A stretch of DNA of 64,000 nt, from contig NZ_LFNG01000001.1 of assembly GCF_001045435.1 (NCBI RefSeq), forward strand, positions 124,001 to 188,000, in the 5' to 3' direction. The notes beneath the pieces were generated by a model, which did no database searches, was not told the DNA's origin, and worked only from the letters and a program-made list of their open reading frames with translations. Positions 32,885-41,181 of this stretch are shown piece by piece (positions within the stretch are counted from its first letter, which is position 1; the number at the start of each line of letters is the position of its first letter). The position numbers and the translations under genes were made by a program. Origin of the DNA: Chryseobacterium koreense CCUG 49689. GTDB lineage: Bacteria > Bacteroidota > Bacteroidia > Flavobacteriales > Weeksellaceae.

Positions 32885-33559
32885 ATGAGAAAACCTGTAA
32901 TCGCAATTGACGGTTATTCGTCTACCGGCAAAAGTTCGATTTCCAAAGTGATCGCAAATAAATTAGGTCTGGTCCACATGGATACAGGCGCACTTTACAG
33001 AGGTGTGACCTATTTTGCGAATACTTGCTGCCAAAATGAAGCAGGTGAGATCAACCTCAAAGATTTCGTCAAAAATTTAAACCAAATCAAACTCGAATTC
33101 AAACAAATCGGCGATGAGTTGGTTCTTTTTCTCAATGGAAAAGACATTTCAAAAGAAATCCGGACCAACGAGGTTTCTGCGAACGTAAGTTTGATCGCAG
33201 CTCAAAAAGAAGTCCGCGACTTTCTGATGGAAACCCAGCGTTCCATTGCAGAGCAAGGCGGCGTTATTTTGGACGGAAGAGATATTGGCACAGTGGTTTT
33301 ACCAGATGCCGACTACAAATTTTTTCTCACGGCAAGTGTGGAAGAAAGAACCCGCAGAAGGTTTTTGGAACTCACCAATTTGGGCATCAAGACGGATGAG
33401 AACACCGTGAAAGAAAATCTGATTTCCAGAGATAAAATTGACAGTGAGAGAGAAGTGGCACCTTTAAGAAAAGCAGAGGACGCCATTTTGATAGACAATA
33501 CCCATCTCGATAAAAACCAGACCATCGCACTGATTCTTTCCTATATTAAAGATTTTTAA
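32885..33559 (+). CDS. cmk: Cytidylate kinase
   Basis: A 224-residue nucleotide kinase that phosphorylates CMP and dCMP with ATP. The P-loop is DGYSSTGKSS (variant of GPxGSGKG), followed by MDTGALYRGVTYF, the substrate region LDGRDIGTVVLPDA, and the lid with SVEERTRRRF. The length is normal for the bacterial enzyme. It follows porQ on the same strand. Confidence 0.96.
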   Translation: MRKPVIAIDGYSSTGKSSISKVIANKLGLVHMDTGALYRGVTYFANTCCQNEAGEINLKDFVKNLNQIKLEFKQIGDELVLFLNGKDISKEIRTNEVSANVSLIAAQKEVRDFLMETQRSIAEQGGVILDGRDIGTVVLPDADYKFFLTASVEERTRRRFLELTNLGIKTDENTVKENLISRDKIDSEREVAPLRKAEDAILIDNTHLDKNQTIALILSYIKDF

Positions 33560-33663
33560 CATATTTTTATGAATTTCATTTTTTTAAATGGTATATAAAT
33601 TGTAACTTTAGAATGAAATAAAAAGCACAAATACTTAATTATTAACAATAAAAATATCTAAAA

Positions 33664-34047
33664 ATGTCTAAAAAAAGAAATAACGCAGCCGGCGTTTTGG
33701 CAGGATTGCTTGCAGGTGCAGCAGCAGGTGTAGTTCTGGGAATGCTTTATGCTCCGGAAGAAGGTAAAGAGACCAGAAAGAAAATCAAAAACAAAGCAAA
33801 TGATCTGAAAGATCAGGCGATTGACCAATACGGGAAAACCACCGAGAAAGCGAAAGCGCAATATCAGGATCTTTCTGAAAAAGTGAAGGACAACTACCAA
33901 ACCATCTCTTCACAAGTCAGAGAAACCGCCAAAAACGTGGCTTCCACCGTGAAAGAAGGATATGACAGGTACAAAGATCAAGCGGTAGCTAAAACTGCCG
34001 AAGTGGTGAAAGATGTAGAAACAGAATTAGACGGATTGAAATCATAA
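33664..34047 (+). CDS. YtxH-domain protein
   Basis: A 127-residue small membrane-associated protein. A glycine/alanine-rich hydrophobic segment (GVLAGLLAGAAAGVVLGMLY, residues 9-28) is followed by APEEGKETRKKIKNKANDLK, the YtxH hallmark, and then by repeated heptad-like charged helices (coiled-coil-like) to the end. YtxH proteins are usually stress-induced envelope proteins. It is separated from the next two genes by the terminator at 34077-34108, but the three form a conserved-looking cassette. Confidence 0.88.
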   Translation: MSKKRNNAAGVLAGLLAGAAAGVVLGMLYAPEEGKETRKKIKNKANDLKDQAIDQYGKTTEKAKAQYQDLSEKVKDNYQTISSQVRETAKNVASTVKEGYDRYKDQAVAKTAEVVKDVETELDGLKS

Positions 34048-34076
34048 TAAAATTCCGTTTTATTCAATAGAAATAG

Positions 34077-34108
34077 AAAGGAACTTTGCGAGATAAGTTC
34101 CTTTTTTT
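34077..34108 (+). terminator. Terminator between the YtxH and holin-like genes
   Basis: AAAGGAACTT (34077-34086), loop TGCGAGAT, AAGTTCCTTT (34095-34104), T-run. The stem is perfect. The next gene's ATG is at 34129, about 20 nt later. Confidence 0.88.
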
Positions 34109-34128
34109 GTAATTTTAAAAAAAATATC

Positions 34129-34437
34129 ATGCTTGACCTTGTAAAAGATTATGCTACCAAAAGAGCAGATCTCCTAAAAATGGAAGTAACCGAGAAATCG
34201 GTGACCTTGATCGGGGCACTTGCTTTTTTAGTTTTGGCCGCTTTCACCGCTTTGTTTTTTGTGATCCTGCTGCTTTTCGGAATCGGATTCCTAATTGGTG
34301 CTTATTTGGACAATTATGGTTATGGGCTATTGATAGTGGCAGCATTTTATTTGTTGGTCTTGTTGCTTCTTTTTTGGCGAAGAAAATCCATCAAGGAAAA
34401 AGTGGCCAACAAAATCCTGGAATCTCTAAACGATTAA
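34129..34437 (+). CDS. Phage-holin-like small membrane protein
   Basis: A 102-residue protein with two closely spaced transmembrane segments (about 25-55 and 60-80) and short charged ends: KRADLLKMEVTEKSVTLIGA before and RRKSIKEKVANKILESL after. This is the layout of the Phage_holin_3_6-like (DUF1469) family, whose bacterial members are envelope proteins rather than phage lysis factors. No phage genes are nearby. The gene begins shortly after a strong terminator and ends 4 bp before the next ATG. Confidence 0.78.
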   Translation: MLDLVKDYATKRADLLKMEVTEKSVTLIGALAFLVLAAFTALFFVILLLFGIGFLIGAYLDNYGYGLLIVAAFYLLVLLLLFWRRKSIKEKVANKILESLND

Positions 34438-34441
34438 AATT

Positions 34442-34939
34442 ATGGGAACAAGATACAGCAGCTTAGAGGAATTAAGAAGAAAAAAGGCGCTTCTGAAAAA
34501 AGATGTAGCCGAAATGGAAGATTTACTGACCTTTGAAAATGCCAAAGAAAGTTTAAGCGTCATGACCAAGGGTTTTACAGATCCTTTTCTAAAGGAAGAA
34601 ACCGAGCTGGACGGCGAAATAAAAGTTTCGTTGGATACGAGAAAAATCGTCAAAGAGCTTTCTAATTCCGTGAAGGATCATTTTCTGAACAAAAACGCTA
34701 TTTTTAGTTTAGCGAAAAGCGGTGCCGGACTAAACGTGATGGAGAACGCAGTGAAAATGGGAGCCGTGGCTTTGGTAGGAAATTACGCCAAAAAAAACCT
34801 CTACGGTTCCGGCTGGAAAAAGAAACTGATCGGTGTCGCCTTGATTTATCTGGCTCCCATTGCGTTGAGATTTGTCCGCGAAAAATTAGAGCAATACGAA
34901 AAAAACAAGGCAACATCCAGCATGGAGCAACTGATTTAG
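34442..34939 (+). CDS. Hypothetical envelope-cassette protein, 165 aa
   Basis: I do not recognise the family. The N-terminal half is charged and helical (SLEELRRKKALLKKDVAEME), the middle is polar, and the C-terminal half contains an amphipathic to weakly hydrophobic region (GSGWKKKLIGVALIYLAPIA) that may dip into the membrane. It follows the holin-like gene by 4 bp, so translation is probably coupled. Its stop codon overlaps the stop codon of folP by 4 bp on the other strand. Confidence 0.72.
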   Translation: MGTRYSSLEELRRKKALLKKDVAEMEDLLTFENAKESLSVMTKGFTDPFLKEETELDGEIKVSLDTRKIVKELSNSVKDHFLNKNAIFSLAKSGAGLNVMENAVKMGAVALVGNYAKKNLYGSGWKKKLIGVALIYLAPIALRFVREKLEQYEKNKATSSMEQLI

Positions 34940-35802
34940 AGCCCTGAATCTTCAAAATCGCGAATGGTTCTGAAGGTTTCAGCCACGTCATGCACACGAA
35001 GAATTTTTGCTCCTTTTTGTAAAGCCTTAAAGTGAAGCCGCTGTGTTTCTTCAATAATTTCCAAAGGTGATTTACCGAGCGGTTTATAAATAAAAGACTT
35101 TCGGGAGATTCCCACCAATAAAGGCATTTTCCCAAAACCGACAAATTCCAGCTCGTCCATTGTTTGGTGATTTTGTGCCACGGTTTTACCAAATCCGAAA
35201 CCTGGGTCCAGAATAATATCGTTTACCCCGAATCTCTTCAATTCAAGCACTTTACCGGAAAAGTATTTATTGATGTTTAGAAGAATATCTTCTTCTATGA
35301 GTTTTTCGTGCATCGATTCGTAGGTTGGATTCACATGCATCAAAATATAGGGAAGTTTCGTCTCTCCCACTGTTTCGAACATTTTATGGTCGTAATTCCC
35401 CCCTGAAATATCATTTACAATATCGATTCCTTCCTCGAAACCGAATTTCACAACCTCTGCATAAAATGTATCTAGCGAAATCAAGGTTTCAGGAAATTCC
35501 AATTTGATTTTCGAAATTAAATTCCCAATTCGTAAGATTTCTTCTTTGGCATTCAAATATTCCGCATGAGGTCTGGTTGACTGCGCTCCGATATCGATAA
35601 TAGCGGCTCCCTCTTTTACCATTTTTTCCGCGTGAACCAAAGCTGACTTTTCGTCCACAAATTTTCCGCCATCAGAGAATGAATCTGGAGTCAGGTTCAG
35701 AATTCCCATGATTTTTGGGGAATCCAGACGGACTAAGTTTCCACGACAATTGATCGAGAAAAACGTTTGAGCATCAAGGCTATTTTCAAAAGCTTCTTTC
35801 AT
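34936..35802 (-). CDS. folP: Dihydropteroate synthase
   Basis: A 288-residue cytoplasmic TIM-barrel enzyme that joins p-aminobenzoate to the pterin diphosphate in folate synthesis, and is the target of sulfonamides. The first signature is MGILNLTPDSFSDGGKF; the second is AIIDIGAQSTRPHAE, with Ala in place of the usual Gly/Glu next to QSTRP. Later come DPGFGFGKTVAQNH and the C-terminal ILRVHDV. The ATG at 35802 is preferred; an in-frame ATG at 35841 would add 13 residues. It ends inside the stop codon of the convergent 34442 gene. Confidence 0.94.
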   Translation of the reverse strand: MKEAFENSLDAQTFFSINCRGNLVRLDSPKIMGILNLTPDSFSDGGKFVDEKSALVHAEKMVKEGAAIIDIGAQSTRPHAEYLNAKEEILRIGNLISKIKLEFPETLISLDTFYAEVVKFGFEEGIDIVNDISGGNYDHKMFETVGETKLPYILMHVNPTYESMHEKLIEEDILLNINKYFSGKVLELKRFGVNDIILDPGFGFGKTVAQNHQTMDELEFVGFGKMPLLVGISRKSFIYKPLGKSPLEIIEETQRLHFKALQKGAKILRVHDVAETFRTIRDFEDSGL

Positions 35803-35874
35803 AATTTTTGTAAAAAACGAAGGGTAATTTACAAAATCCATAAATTACCCCACATCTACTTTCTATATTTTTTT

Positions 35875-36561
35875 CTAATCACGTCTTCCACTTAACATGG
35901 ATGCAAAATAAATCAGCTGCGCCAATGAACCCAGCGCTGCAACCACATAAGTTCTTGCGGCCCATTTCAAGGAATCCTGCGCCGCATCATGCTCGCTTCT
36001 TCCCAAAGTACCAGAAGATTCCAGCCATTTCAGTGCACGGTTACTTGCATCATATTCTACCGGCAAAGTCACGAATGCGAACAAAGTGGTGACTGCAAAC
36101 AGAACAACTCCCACTGTTAAAAGTGTTTTGTTACCGCTGGATGCCATTACCAGGATACCCGCCATCAAAACAAACTGCAGCAATCTGGAGGAAACATTCA
36201 CAATTGGAACCATTTTCGACCGGAGCTGAAGCATGGAATAACCCACCGCATGCTGAACGGCATGACCACATTCATGAGCAGCAACCGCGGCGGCGGCGGC
36301 GTTTCTCTGCATATAAACTTCTTCTGAAAGGTTTACCGTTTTATCGGCCGGATTGTAGTGATCTGTGAGTCTTCCCGGAACGGAAATCACCTGCACATCA
36401 TTGATATTGTAGTCTCTCAACATTTTTTCTGCAATTTCCTTTCCTGACATCCCATTTTGCAACCGCATCTGTGAATAGTGGGCGAATTTCGATTTCAATC
36501 GATTTTGAACAATCATACTGACAATGAAAATCACTCCAATAATTAAATAATAACTTCCCAT
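35875..36561 (-). CDS. Membrane zinc metallopeptidase (YugP-like)
   Basis: A 228-residue inner-membrane protein. An N-terminal membrane segment (1-20) is followed by the zinc motif HECGH (96-100) in AAAAVAAHECGHAVQHAVGY, and two or three further membrane segments in the C-terminal half (VLMAGILVMAS, LLTVGVVLFAVTTLFAFVTL, VAALGSLAQLIYFASML). This is the YugP-type membrane peptidase family (DUF/peptidase M-like). Its substrates are unknown. It lies upstream of folP on the same strand with a 72-bp gap. Confidence 0.88.
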   Translation of the reverse strand: MGSYYLIIGVIFIVSMIVQNRLKSKFAHYSQMRLQNGMSGKEIAEKMLRDYNINDVQVISVPGRLTDHYNPADKTVNLSEEVYMQRNAAAAAVAAHECGHAVQHAVGYSMLQLRSKMVPIVNVSSRLLQFVLMAGILVMASSGNKTLLTVGVVLFAVTTLFAFVTLPVEYDASNRALKWLESSGTLGRSEHDAAQDSLKWAARTYVVAALGSLAQLIYFASMLSGRRD

Positions 36562-36619
36562 TTCTTCTTTTTAAGTTTTAAATAAATTGCCTTTTTACAA
36601 GTAAATAGCGTGCCAAAGT

Positions 36620-36649
36620 TTTGAGTTTTCCTTTAATCAATTATCTTTG
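36620..36649 (+). promoter_or_regulatory. Promoter of the GNAT-fold gene
   Basis: TTTG (36620-36623), 18 nt, TATCTTTG (36642-36649). The expected start near 36656 is 13 nt before the ATG at 36669. Confidence 0.68.
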
Positions 36650-36668
36650 TTTGTTCAAATCAAAACTG

Positions 36669-37799
36669 ATGTCTGAAATAGCTGTAATTGAAGTAAAAGA
36701 TGCCGGTGAATTGATAAAATTCATCAGATTTCCGATGGAGCTTTACAAAAACAACAAAAATTACGTCCCACCATTAATCATTGATGAAAAGAAGGTTTGG
36801 AACCGGAAAGAAAATCCCGCTCTTGGTTATTCGGAAGCGAAAAAATTTCTTGCGCTAAAGGATGGAAAAGTGGTCGGGAGAATAGCCGTCATCATTAACC
36901 ATAAAGAAGCAAAGGAATTGGGAATCAGCAAAGTGCGTTTCGGTTGGTTGGATTTCATTGATGATTTTGAAGTTTCCAAAGCACTGATCGATACCGCCAT
37001 CAATTTCGCCAAAGAAAAAAATATCCCAAAAATAGAAGGACCGATGGGATTTACCAATCTGGACAAAGCGGGCATGTTGACCTACGGATATGACAAATTG
37101 GCAACGATGATCGGACTTTACAATTTTGACTATTATCCTGAACATTTGGAAAGACTGGGATTGGTGAAGGAAAAGGAATGGGTGGAATTCGAAATGAAAT
37201 TCCCGGAAACACTCCCGGAAAAAGTCGTGAAATTCAGCAATTTAATTGCGGAGAAATACAAATTAAACGTCATCAAATTCAAAAATAAGTCGGAAATTCT
37301 GCCTCTCGTGGATCCAATGTTTGACTTGCTGGACAAAACTTACAGCTCACTTTCCACTTATACCCCGCTATCGGAGGAACAGAAGAAAACCTATAAGGAG
37401 AAATATTTCCCATTCATCAATAAAAACTACATCATTTGCGTGGAGGATGAAAATCACCAGTTGATTTCGTTTGCGATCACCATGCCGTCTTATTCGAAAG
37501 CTTTGCAAAAAGCGAAGGGAAAACTTTTTCCATTTGGCTGGTGGCATTTTTTGCAGGCCGGAAAAAAGAACGACCGTGCCAACTTTTATCTGATCGGGAT
37601 TCATCCGGATTACCAAAGACGCGGCGTGACGGCGATCATTTTTAAAGAAATCTTCGAACGGTTTAGTAAAATGGGCATCCAGTTCGCAGAAACCAATCCC
37701 GAATTGGAGGAAAACAAAAGTGTGCAGCTGCTTTGGCAAGATTACGAACCGGTGAACCATAAGCGTCGGAGAACCTATTCGATGGCAATAAATAGCTGA
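36669..37799 (+). CDS. GNAT-superfamily protein, 376 aa
   Basis: A long cytoplasmic protein with an acetyltransferase-like fold. The central to C-terminal part includes FYLIGIHPDYQRRGVTAIIF, the acetyl-CoA-binding loop pattern (R/QxxGx-A) of GNAT enzymes. The N-terminal 200 residues look like a second, degenerate GNAT half with GKVVGRIAVIINHKEA and MGFTNLDKAGML. The substrate is unknown. The length is typical of this Bacteroidetes family. It has its own promoter, and the ATG at 36669 is chosen because the longer frame begins upstream of the -7 element. Confidence 0.83.
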   Translation: MSEIAVIEVKDAGELIKFIRFPMELYKNNKNYVPPLIIDEKKVWNRKENPALGYSEAKKFLALKDGKVVGRIAVIINHKEAKELGISKVRFGWLDFIDDFEVSKALIDTAINFAKEKNIPKIEGPMGFTNLDKAGMLTYGYDKLATMIGLYNFDYYPEHLERLGLVKEKEWVEFEMKFPETLPEKVVKFSNLIAEKYKLNVIKFKNKSEILPLVDPMFDLLDKTYSSLSTYTPLSEEQKKTYKEKYFPFINKNYIICVEDENHQLISFAITMPSYSKALQKAKGKLFPFGWWHFLQAGKKNDRANFYLIGIHPDYQRRGVTAIIFKEIFERFSKMGIQFAETNPELEENKSVQLLWQDYEPVNHKRRRTYSMAINS

Positions 37800-37919
37800 T
37801 GCCAAACTTTTGGACCGTATGACCAGAATGCAATGCAATTTTATGCCACCATTTTCAAAACTGAAATCCTTTATCGCAGACTGGCTTTAAACATAAAACC
37901 TAAAACCTTCCAGTAAATC

Positions 37920-38144
37920 ATGAAAAGGCAACTCTACTTTTACATCGCGATGATCATGACATTTATCATCTACAACCAGTTTTTCCAGGTTGCGGATCCA
38001 CGATTGAATACGATTATTAATATTCTTTTTGCAAGTTTCCTTTTCCTGTATATCGGTTATATGGCATTTGTGTTGCTGAAAAGGATGAAAAATGCGGCGA
38101 AAACCCATGCTGATAAATCCATAAAGAAACCAAATAAAAATTAG
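37920..38144 (+). CDS. Small hypothetical membrane protein, 74 aa
   Basis: Two predicted transmembrane helices (about residues 5-25 and 29-52) with a short loop FQVADPRLN between them and a basic tail ending in KKPNKN. No family is recognised. It lies between the GNAT-fold gene and the nuo promoter, on the same strand; the preceding 120 bp contain no clear promoter. Confidence 0.68.
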   Translation: MKRQLYFYIAMIMTFIIYNQFFQVADPRLNTIINILFASFLFLYIGYMAFVLLKRMKNAAKTHADKSIKKPNKN

Positions 38145-38231
38145 GATTTCGGTAATAAAGAAATTTATTTTTAAAAATTCTAAATTGCAAATAGTGTCCA
38201 ATTTCAAACTATTTTGAAGGGTTTAAATTTC

Positions 38232-38259
38232 TTGCTTAAATAGTAATTGACTAAATTTG
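38232..38259 (+). promoter_or_regulatory. nuo operon promoter
   Basis: TTG (38232-38234), 17 nt, TAAATTTG (38252-38259). Transcription should begin near 38266, about 15 nt before nuoA. No other promoter of this quality was noticed within the operon. Confidence 0.75.
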
Positions 38260-38280
38260 CAGATTAGTAAATACTAAGTT

Positions 38281-38652
38281 ATGATTTCACATGCAGATTA
38301 CGGCTATATACTGATTCAAGCTCTTGTTGCACTGGGTTTTGTTGGAGTTTCGCTTTTGGGTGCGCATTATTTGGGTCCACGTCAAAAGAAAACCACCATT
38401 GAAAAGAATAAAAACTTCGAATGTGGAATAGAAAGTGAGGGAGATGCGCGAACTCCGTTTTCCATCAGATACTTTCTTACCGCGGTACTTTTCGTACTTT
38501 TCGATATTGAAATCGTGTTTTTTTATCCTTATGCAGTAAACTTCAAAGAATTCGGATTGGCCGGTTTCATGGCAGTCTTGACTTTCGTTACCATTTTTTT
38601 TGTGGGATTCTTCTACGTACTGAAACGTGGCGCTTTGGATTGGAATAAATAA
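38281..38652 (+). CDS. nuoA: NADH-quinone oxidoreductase subunit A
   Basis: A 123-residue inner-membrane subunit of complex I with three transmembrane helices. The conserved acidic loop NKNFECGIESEGDARTPFSI contains the family ECG motif (the cysteine exposed in the deactive form of the mitochondrial homologue). FLTAVLFVLFDIEIVFFYPY is the highly conserved helix 2 with a buried acidic pair. It is the first gene of the 14-gene operon. Confidence 0.97.
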   Translation: MISHADYGYILIQALVALGFVGVSLLGAHYLGPRQKKTTIEKNKNFECGIESEGDARTPFSIRYFLTAVLFVLFDIEIVFFYPYAVNFKEFGLAGFMAVLTFVTIFFVGFFYVLKRGALDWNK

Positions 38653-38705
38653 TATTTCGCATCGAATATCAATTTTAGGTTTTTAAATTTTAAACTTTAG
38701 TTAAA

Positions 38706-39260
38706 ATGTCAGATTTACCAAAAATAAATACAAACGCACCCGCTCCTCCGGGTTTTGAAGGTGAAGGCTTCTTTGCCACAAAACTCAGCAATTTGATCGG
38801 GATGGCTCGTTCCTATTCACTTTGGCCACTTCCTTTTGCTACATCTTGTTGTGGTATTGAGTTCATGGCCACCATGGGTCCCAATTATGACTTGGCAAGA
38901 TTCGGAGGAGAGAGAATGAGTTTCTCACCAAGACAGGCCGACGTTTTGATGGTTTGCGGAACCATCTCTAAAAAATTAGGACCTATCCTAAAAGAAGTTT
39001 ACACCCAAATGGCCGAACCGAAATGGGTGATCGCAGTAGGTGCATGTGCTTCCAGTGGCGGAATTTTCGACTCTTATTCTGTTTTACAGGGAATCGACAA
39101 GGTAATTCCTGTGGATGTGTATGTTCCAGGTTGCCCGCCAAGACCTGAGCAAATTTTGGAAGGATTCATGCAGGTTCAAGCACTTTCGCAGAGTGAAAGC
39201 CTAAGAAGACGCGACCTTCCGCAATATAAAGAATTACTGGAATCTTTCAATATCAATTAA
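38706..39260 (+). CDS. nuoB: NADH-quinone oxidoreductase subunit B
   Basis: A 184-residue peripheral subunit carrying the terminal 4Fe-4S cluster N2, next to the quinone site. Its ligands are all present: Cys48 and Cys49 in TSCCGIE, Cys114 in VGACASSGG and Cys143 in VPGCPPRP. The order and spacing match the PSST/NuoB family. The gap to nuoC is 4 bp, so translation may be coupled. Confidence 0.98.
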   Translation: MSDLPKINTNAPAPPGFEGEGFFATKLSNLIGMARSYSLWPLPFATSCCGIEFMATMGPNYDLARFGGERMSFSPRQADVLMVCGTISKKLGPILKEVYTQMAEPKWVIAVGACASSGGIFDSYSVLQGIDKVIPVDVYVPGCPPRPEQILEGFMQVQALSQSESLRRRDLPQYKELLESFNIN

Positions 39261-39264
39261 TTTC

Positions 39265-39765
39265 ATGGAATTTACCAATAGTTTTGTCTTAGAGGCCATT
39301 ACCAGAGAATTTCCCGAGTCTGTAATTTCAACTTCCGAACCGTATGGGTTTTTGACTTTGGAAATCAAGAAAGAGGACATCAAAAAAGTGATCCACCACA
39401 TGAAAGACAGCAGTCTGAACTACATATTCCTGACGGACCTCTGTGGAATCCACCATCCGGAAATGCCGGAAAAGGAATTGGGTGTCATTTATCACCTCCA
39501 TAATCTTGTTGATAATCACAGGATCCGACTGAAAACCTTCATGCCGAAAGAAAATGCTGAAGTGGACACACTGACCGATTTATACGCCGGTGCAAACTGG
39601 ATGGAAAGGGAAGCCTTTGACTTTTATGGAATTAAATTTAAAGGACATCCTGATTTAAGAATTATACTGAACGATCCCGAACTCGGCTATCATCCACTCT
39701 TGAAGGAATATCCATTGGAAGATGGCACCAGAACGGACAAAGACGATAAAATGTTCGGACGATAA
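39265..39765 (+). CDS. nuoC: NADH-quinone oxidoreductase subunit C
   Basis: A 166-residue peripheral subunit of the hydrogenase-like module of complex I (30-kDa subunit family). The signature is LYAGANWMEREAFDFYGI, then FKGHPDLRIILNDP and the C-terminal HPLLKEYPL. It is a separate protein here, unlike the fused NuoCD of Escherichia coli. It is followed by a 61-bp gap with AAAAGCCAATAGC-like words before nuoD. Confidence 0.97.
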   Translation: MEFTNSFVLEAITREFPESVISTSEPYGFLTLEIKKEDIKKVIHHMKDSSLNYIFLTDLCGIHHPEMPEKELGVIYHLHNLVDNHRIRLKTFMPKENAEVDTLTDLYAGANWMEREAFDFYGIKFKGHPDLRIILNDPELGYHPLLKEYPLEDGTRTDKDDKMFGR

Positions 39766-39826
39766 AGATGCAAATAGCTTGTGGCAACCTGTATAGGTCG
39801 TCAATAGCAAAAAGCCAATAGCAATT

Positions 39827-41050
39827 ATGAAAGACAACGCACTCTCAAACATATTGAACCAGCACGAATCCAAAGAGCAGATTGACGGGCAACTCTACAC
39901 ACTCAATCTGGGGCCAACCCACCCGGCAACACACGGAATTTTTCAAAATATCCTTACCATGGATGGCGAAAAAATCCTGCACTCTGAACAAACCGTAGGT
40001 TATATCCATCGTGCATTCGAAAAAATCGCAGAAAGAAGATATTTTACGCAAATCACCACTTTAACAGACCGGATGAATTACTGTTCAGCACCAATCAACA
40101 ATATTGGCTGGCAAATGACGGTGGAGAAACTTTTGGGAGTTGAAATTCCAAAGCGGGTGCAGTATATGCGGGTCATCATGATGGAACTTGCCAGAATTGC
40201 TGACCATTTGGTTTGTAATTCGGTTATTGGTGTAGATACCGGCGCGTTGACAGGATTTACCTGGACCTTCCAGGATCGGGAACGAATCTACGACATGTAC
40301 GAACAGGTTTGTGGGGGAAGACTGACTACAAATATGGGAAGAATCGGTGGTTTTGAAAGAGATTTCACCCCAAAATTCCACGAACTTTTGAGAACTTTCC
40401 TGAAAGAATTCCCAGCTAGATTCCAAGATTTCAGCAACCTGCTTGAAAGAAACCGAATTTTCATGGACAGAACAATAGGAGCAGGTGCTATTTCTGCGGA
40501 ACGTGCATTAAGCTACGGTTTTTCGGGACCAAATCTCCGTGCAGCCGGTGTAGATTATGACGTTCGTGTCGCTACTCCCTACTCTTCCTACGAGGATTTC
40601 GATTTCATCATCCCGGTGGGAACTTCTGGTGATACTTATGATAGATTTATGGTGCGCCAACAGGAAATTTGGGAATCCTTGAAAATCATTCAGCAAGCAT
40701 TGGATAACCTCCCGGAAGGTCCATTCCATGCTGATGTTCCGGAATTCTATCTTCCTGAAAAGGCAGATGTTTATACGAAAATGGAAGCCTTGATTTACCA
40801 TTTCAAAATCGTGATGGGTGAAACACAAGTTCCAAAAGGAGAAGTTTACCACGCCGTGGAAGGAGGAAACGGAGAATTAGGTTTCTATCTGGTCAGTGAT
40901 GGTGGTAGAACTCCATACAGACTCCATTTCAGAAGACCTTGCTTCATTTATTATCAAGCCTATCCGGAAATGATTACGGGATCCGTAATCTCTGACGCGG
41001 TGGTCACTTTAAGTAGTTTGAATGTCATCGCGGGAGAATTAGACGCGTAA
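39827..41050 (+). CDS. nuoD: NADH-quinone oxidoreductase subunit D
   Basis: A 407-residue peripheral subunit forming the quinone-binding cavity with NuoB (49-kDa family). Typical features are LGPTHPATHGIF near the N-terminus, the quinone-cavity histidine in that loop, GYIHRAFEKIAE, and the C-terminal half ending in VTLSSLNVIAGELDA. Length and motifs are standard. The 131-bp gap to nuoE has predicted tandem hairpins. Confidence 0.98.
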   Translation: MKDNALSNILNQHESKEQIDGQLYTLNLGPTHPATHGIFQNILTMDGEKILHSEQTVGYIHRAFEKIAERRYFTQITTLTDRMNYCSAPINNIGWQMTVEKLLGVEIPKRVQYMRVIMMELARIADHLVCNSVIGVDTGALTGFTWTFQDRERIYDMYEQVCGGRLTTNMGRIGGFERDFTPKFHELLRTFLKEFPARFQDFSNLLERNRIFMDRTIGAGAISAERALSYGFSGPNLRAAGVDYDVRVATPYSSYEDFDFIIPVGTSGDTYDRFMVRQQEIWESLKIIQQALDNLPEGPFHADVPEFYLPEKADVYTKMEALIYHFKIVMGETQVPKGEVYHAVEGGNGELGFYLVSDGGRTPYRLHFRRPCFIYYQAYPEMITGSVISDAVVTLSSLNVIAGELDA

Positions 41051-41072
41051 TCAAACATTGAAAAAAAAGATT

Positions 41073-41166
41073 GAGCAAGAATAGAAAACTATTTTCTGTT
41101 CAATGCTAAGAAAAATAAAAGAAAATTTGAACAAAGTAGAAAGTTTTTTCTCTTGCTACCTTGTTC
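41073..41166 (+). other. Predicted tandem hairpins in the nuoD-nuoE gap
   Basis: Two stem-loops read in the direction of transcription. The first is about 41073-41103, around AATAG-AAAA-CTATT. The second pairs GAACAAAGTAG (41129-41139) with CTACCTTGTTC (41156-41166), one mismatch. The two halves of the region can also pair with each other as a longer imperfect hairpin. No T-run follows, so it is more like a processing or stability element than a terminator. Confidence 0.5.
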
Positions 41167-41181
41167 CATAATCTAAAAATA

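Noticed and set aside
34129-34437. Holin-like protein considered as part of a prophage
   Set aside because: No phage genes are nearby, and this small family is common in bacterial envelopes.
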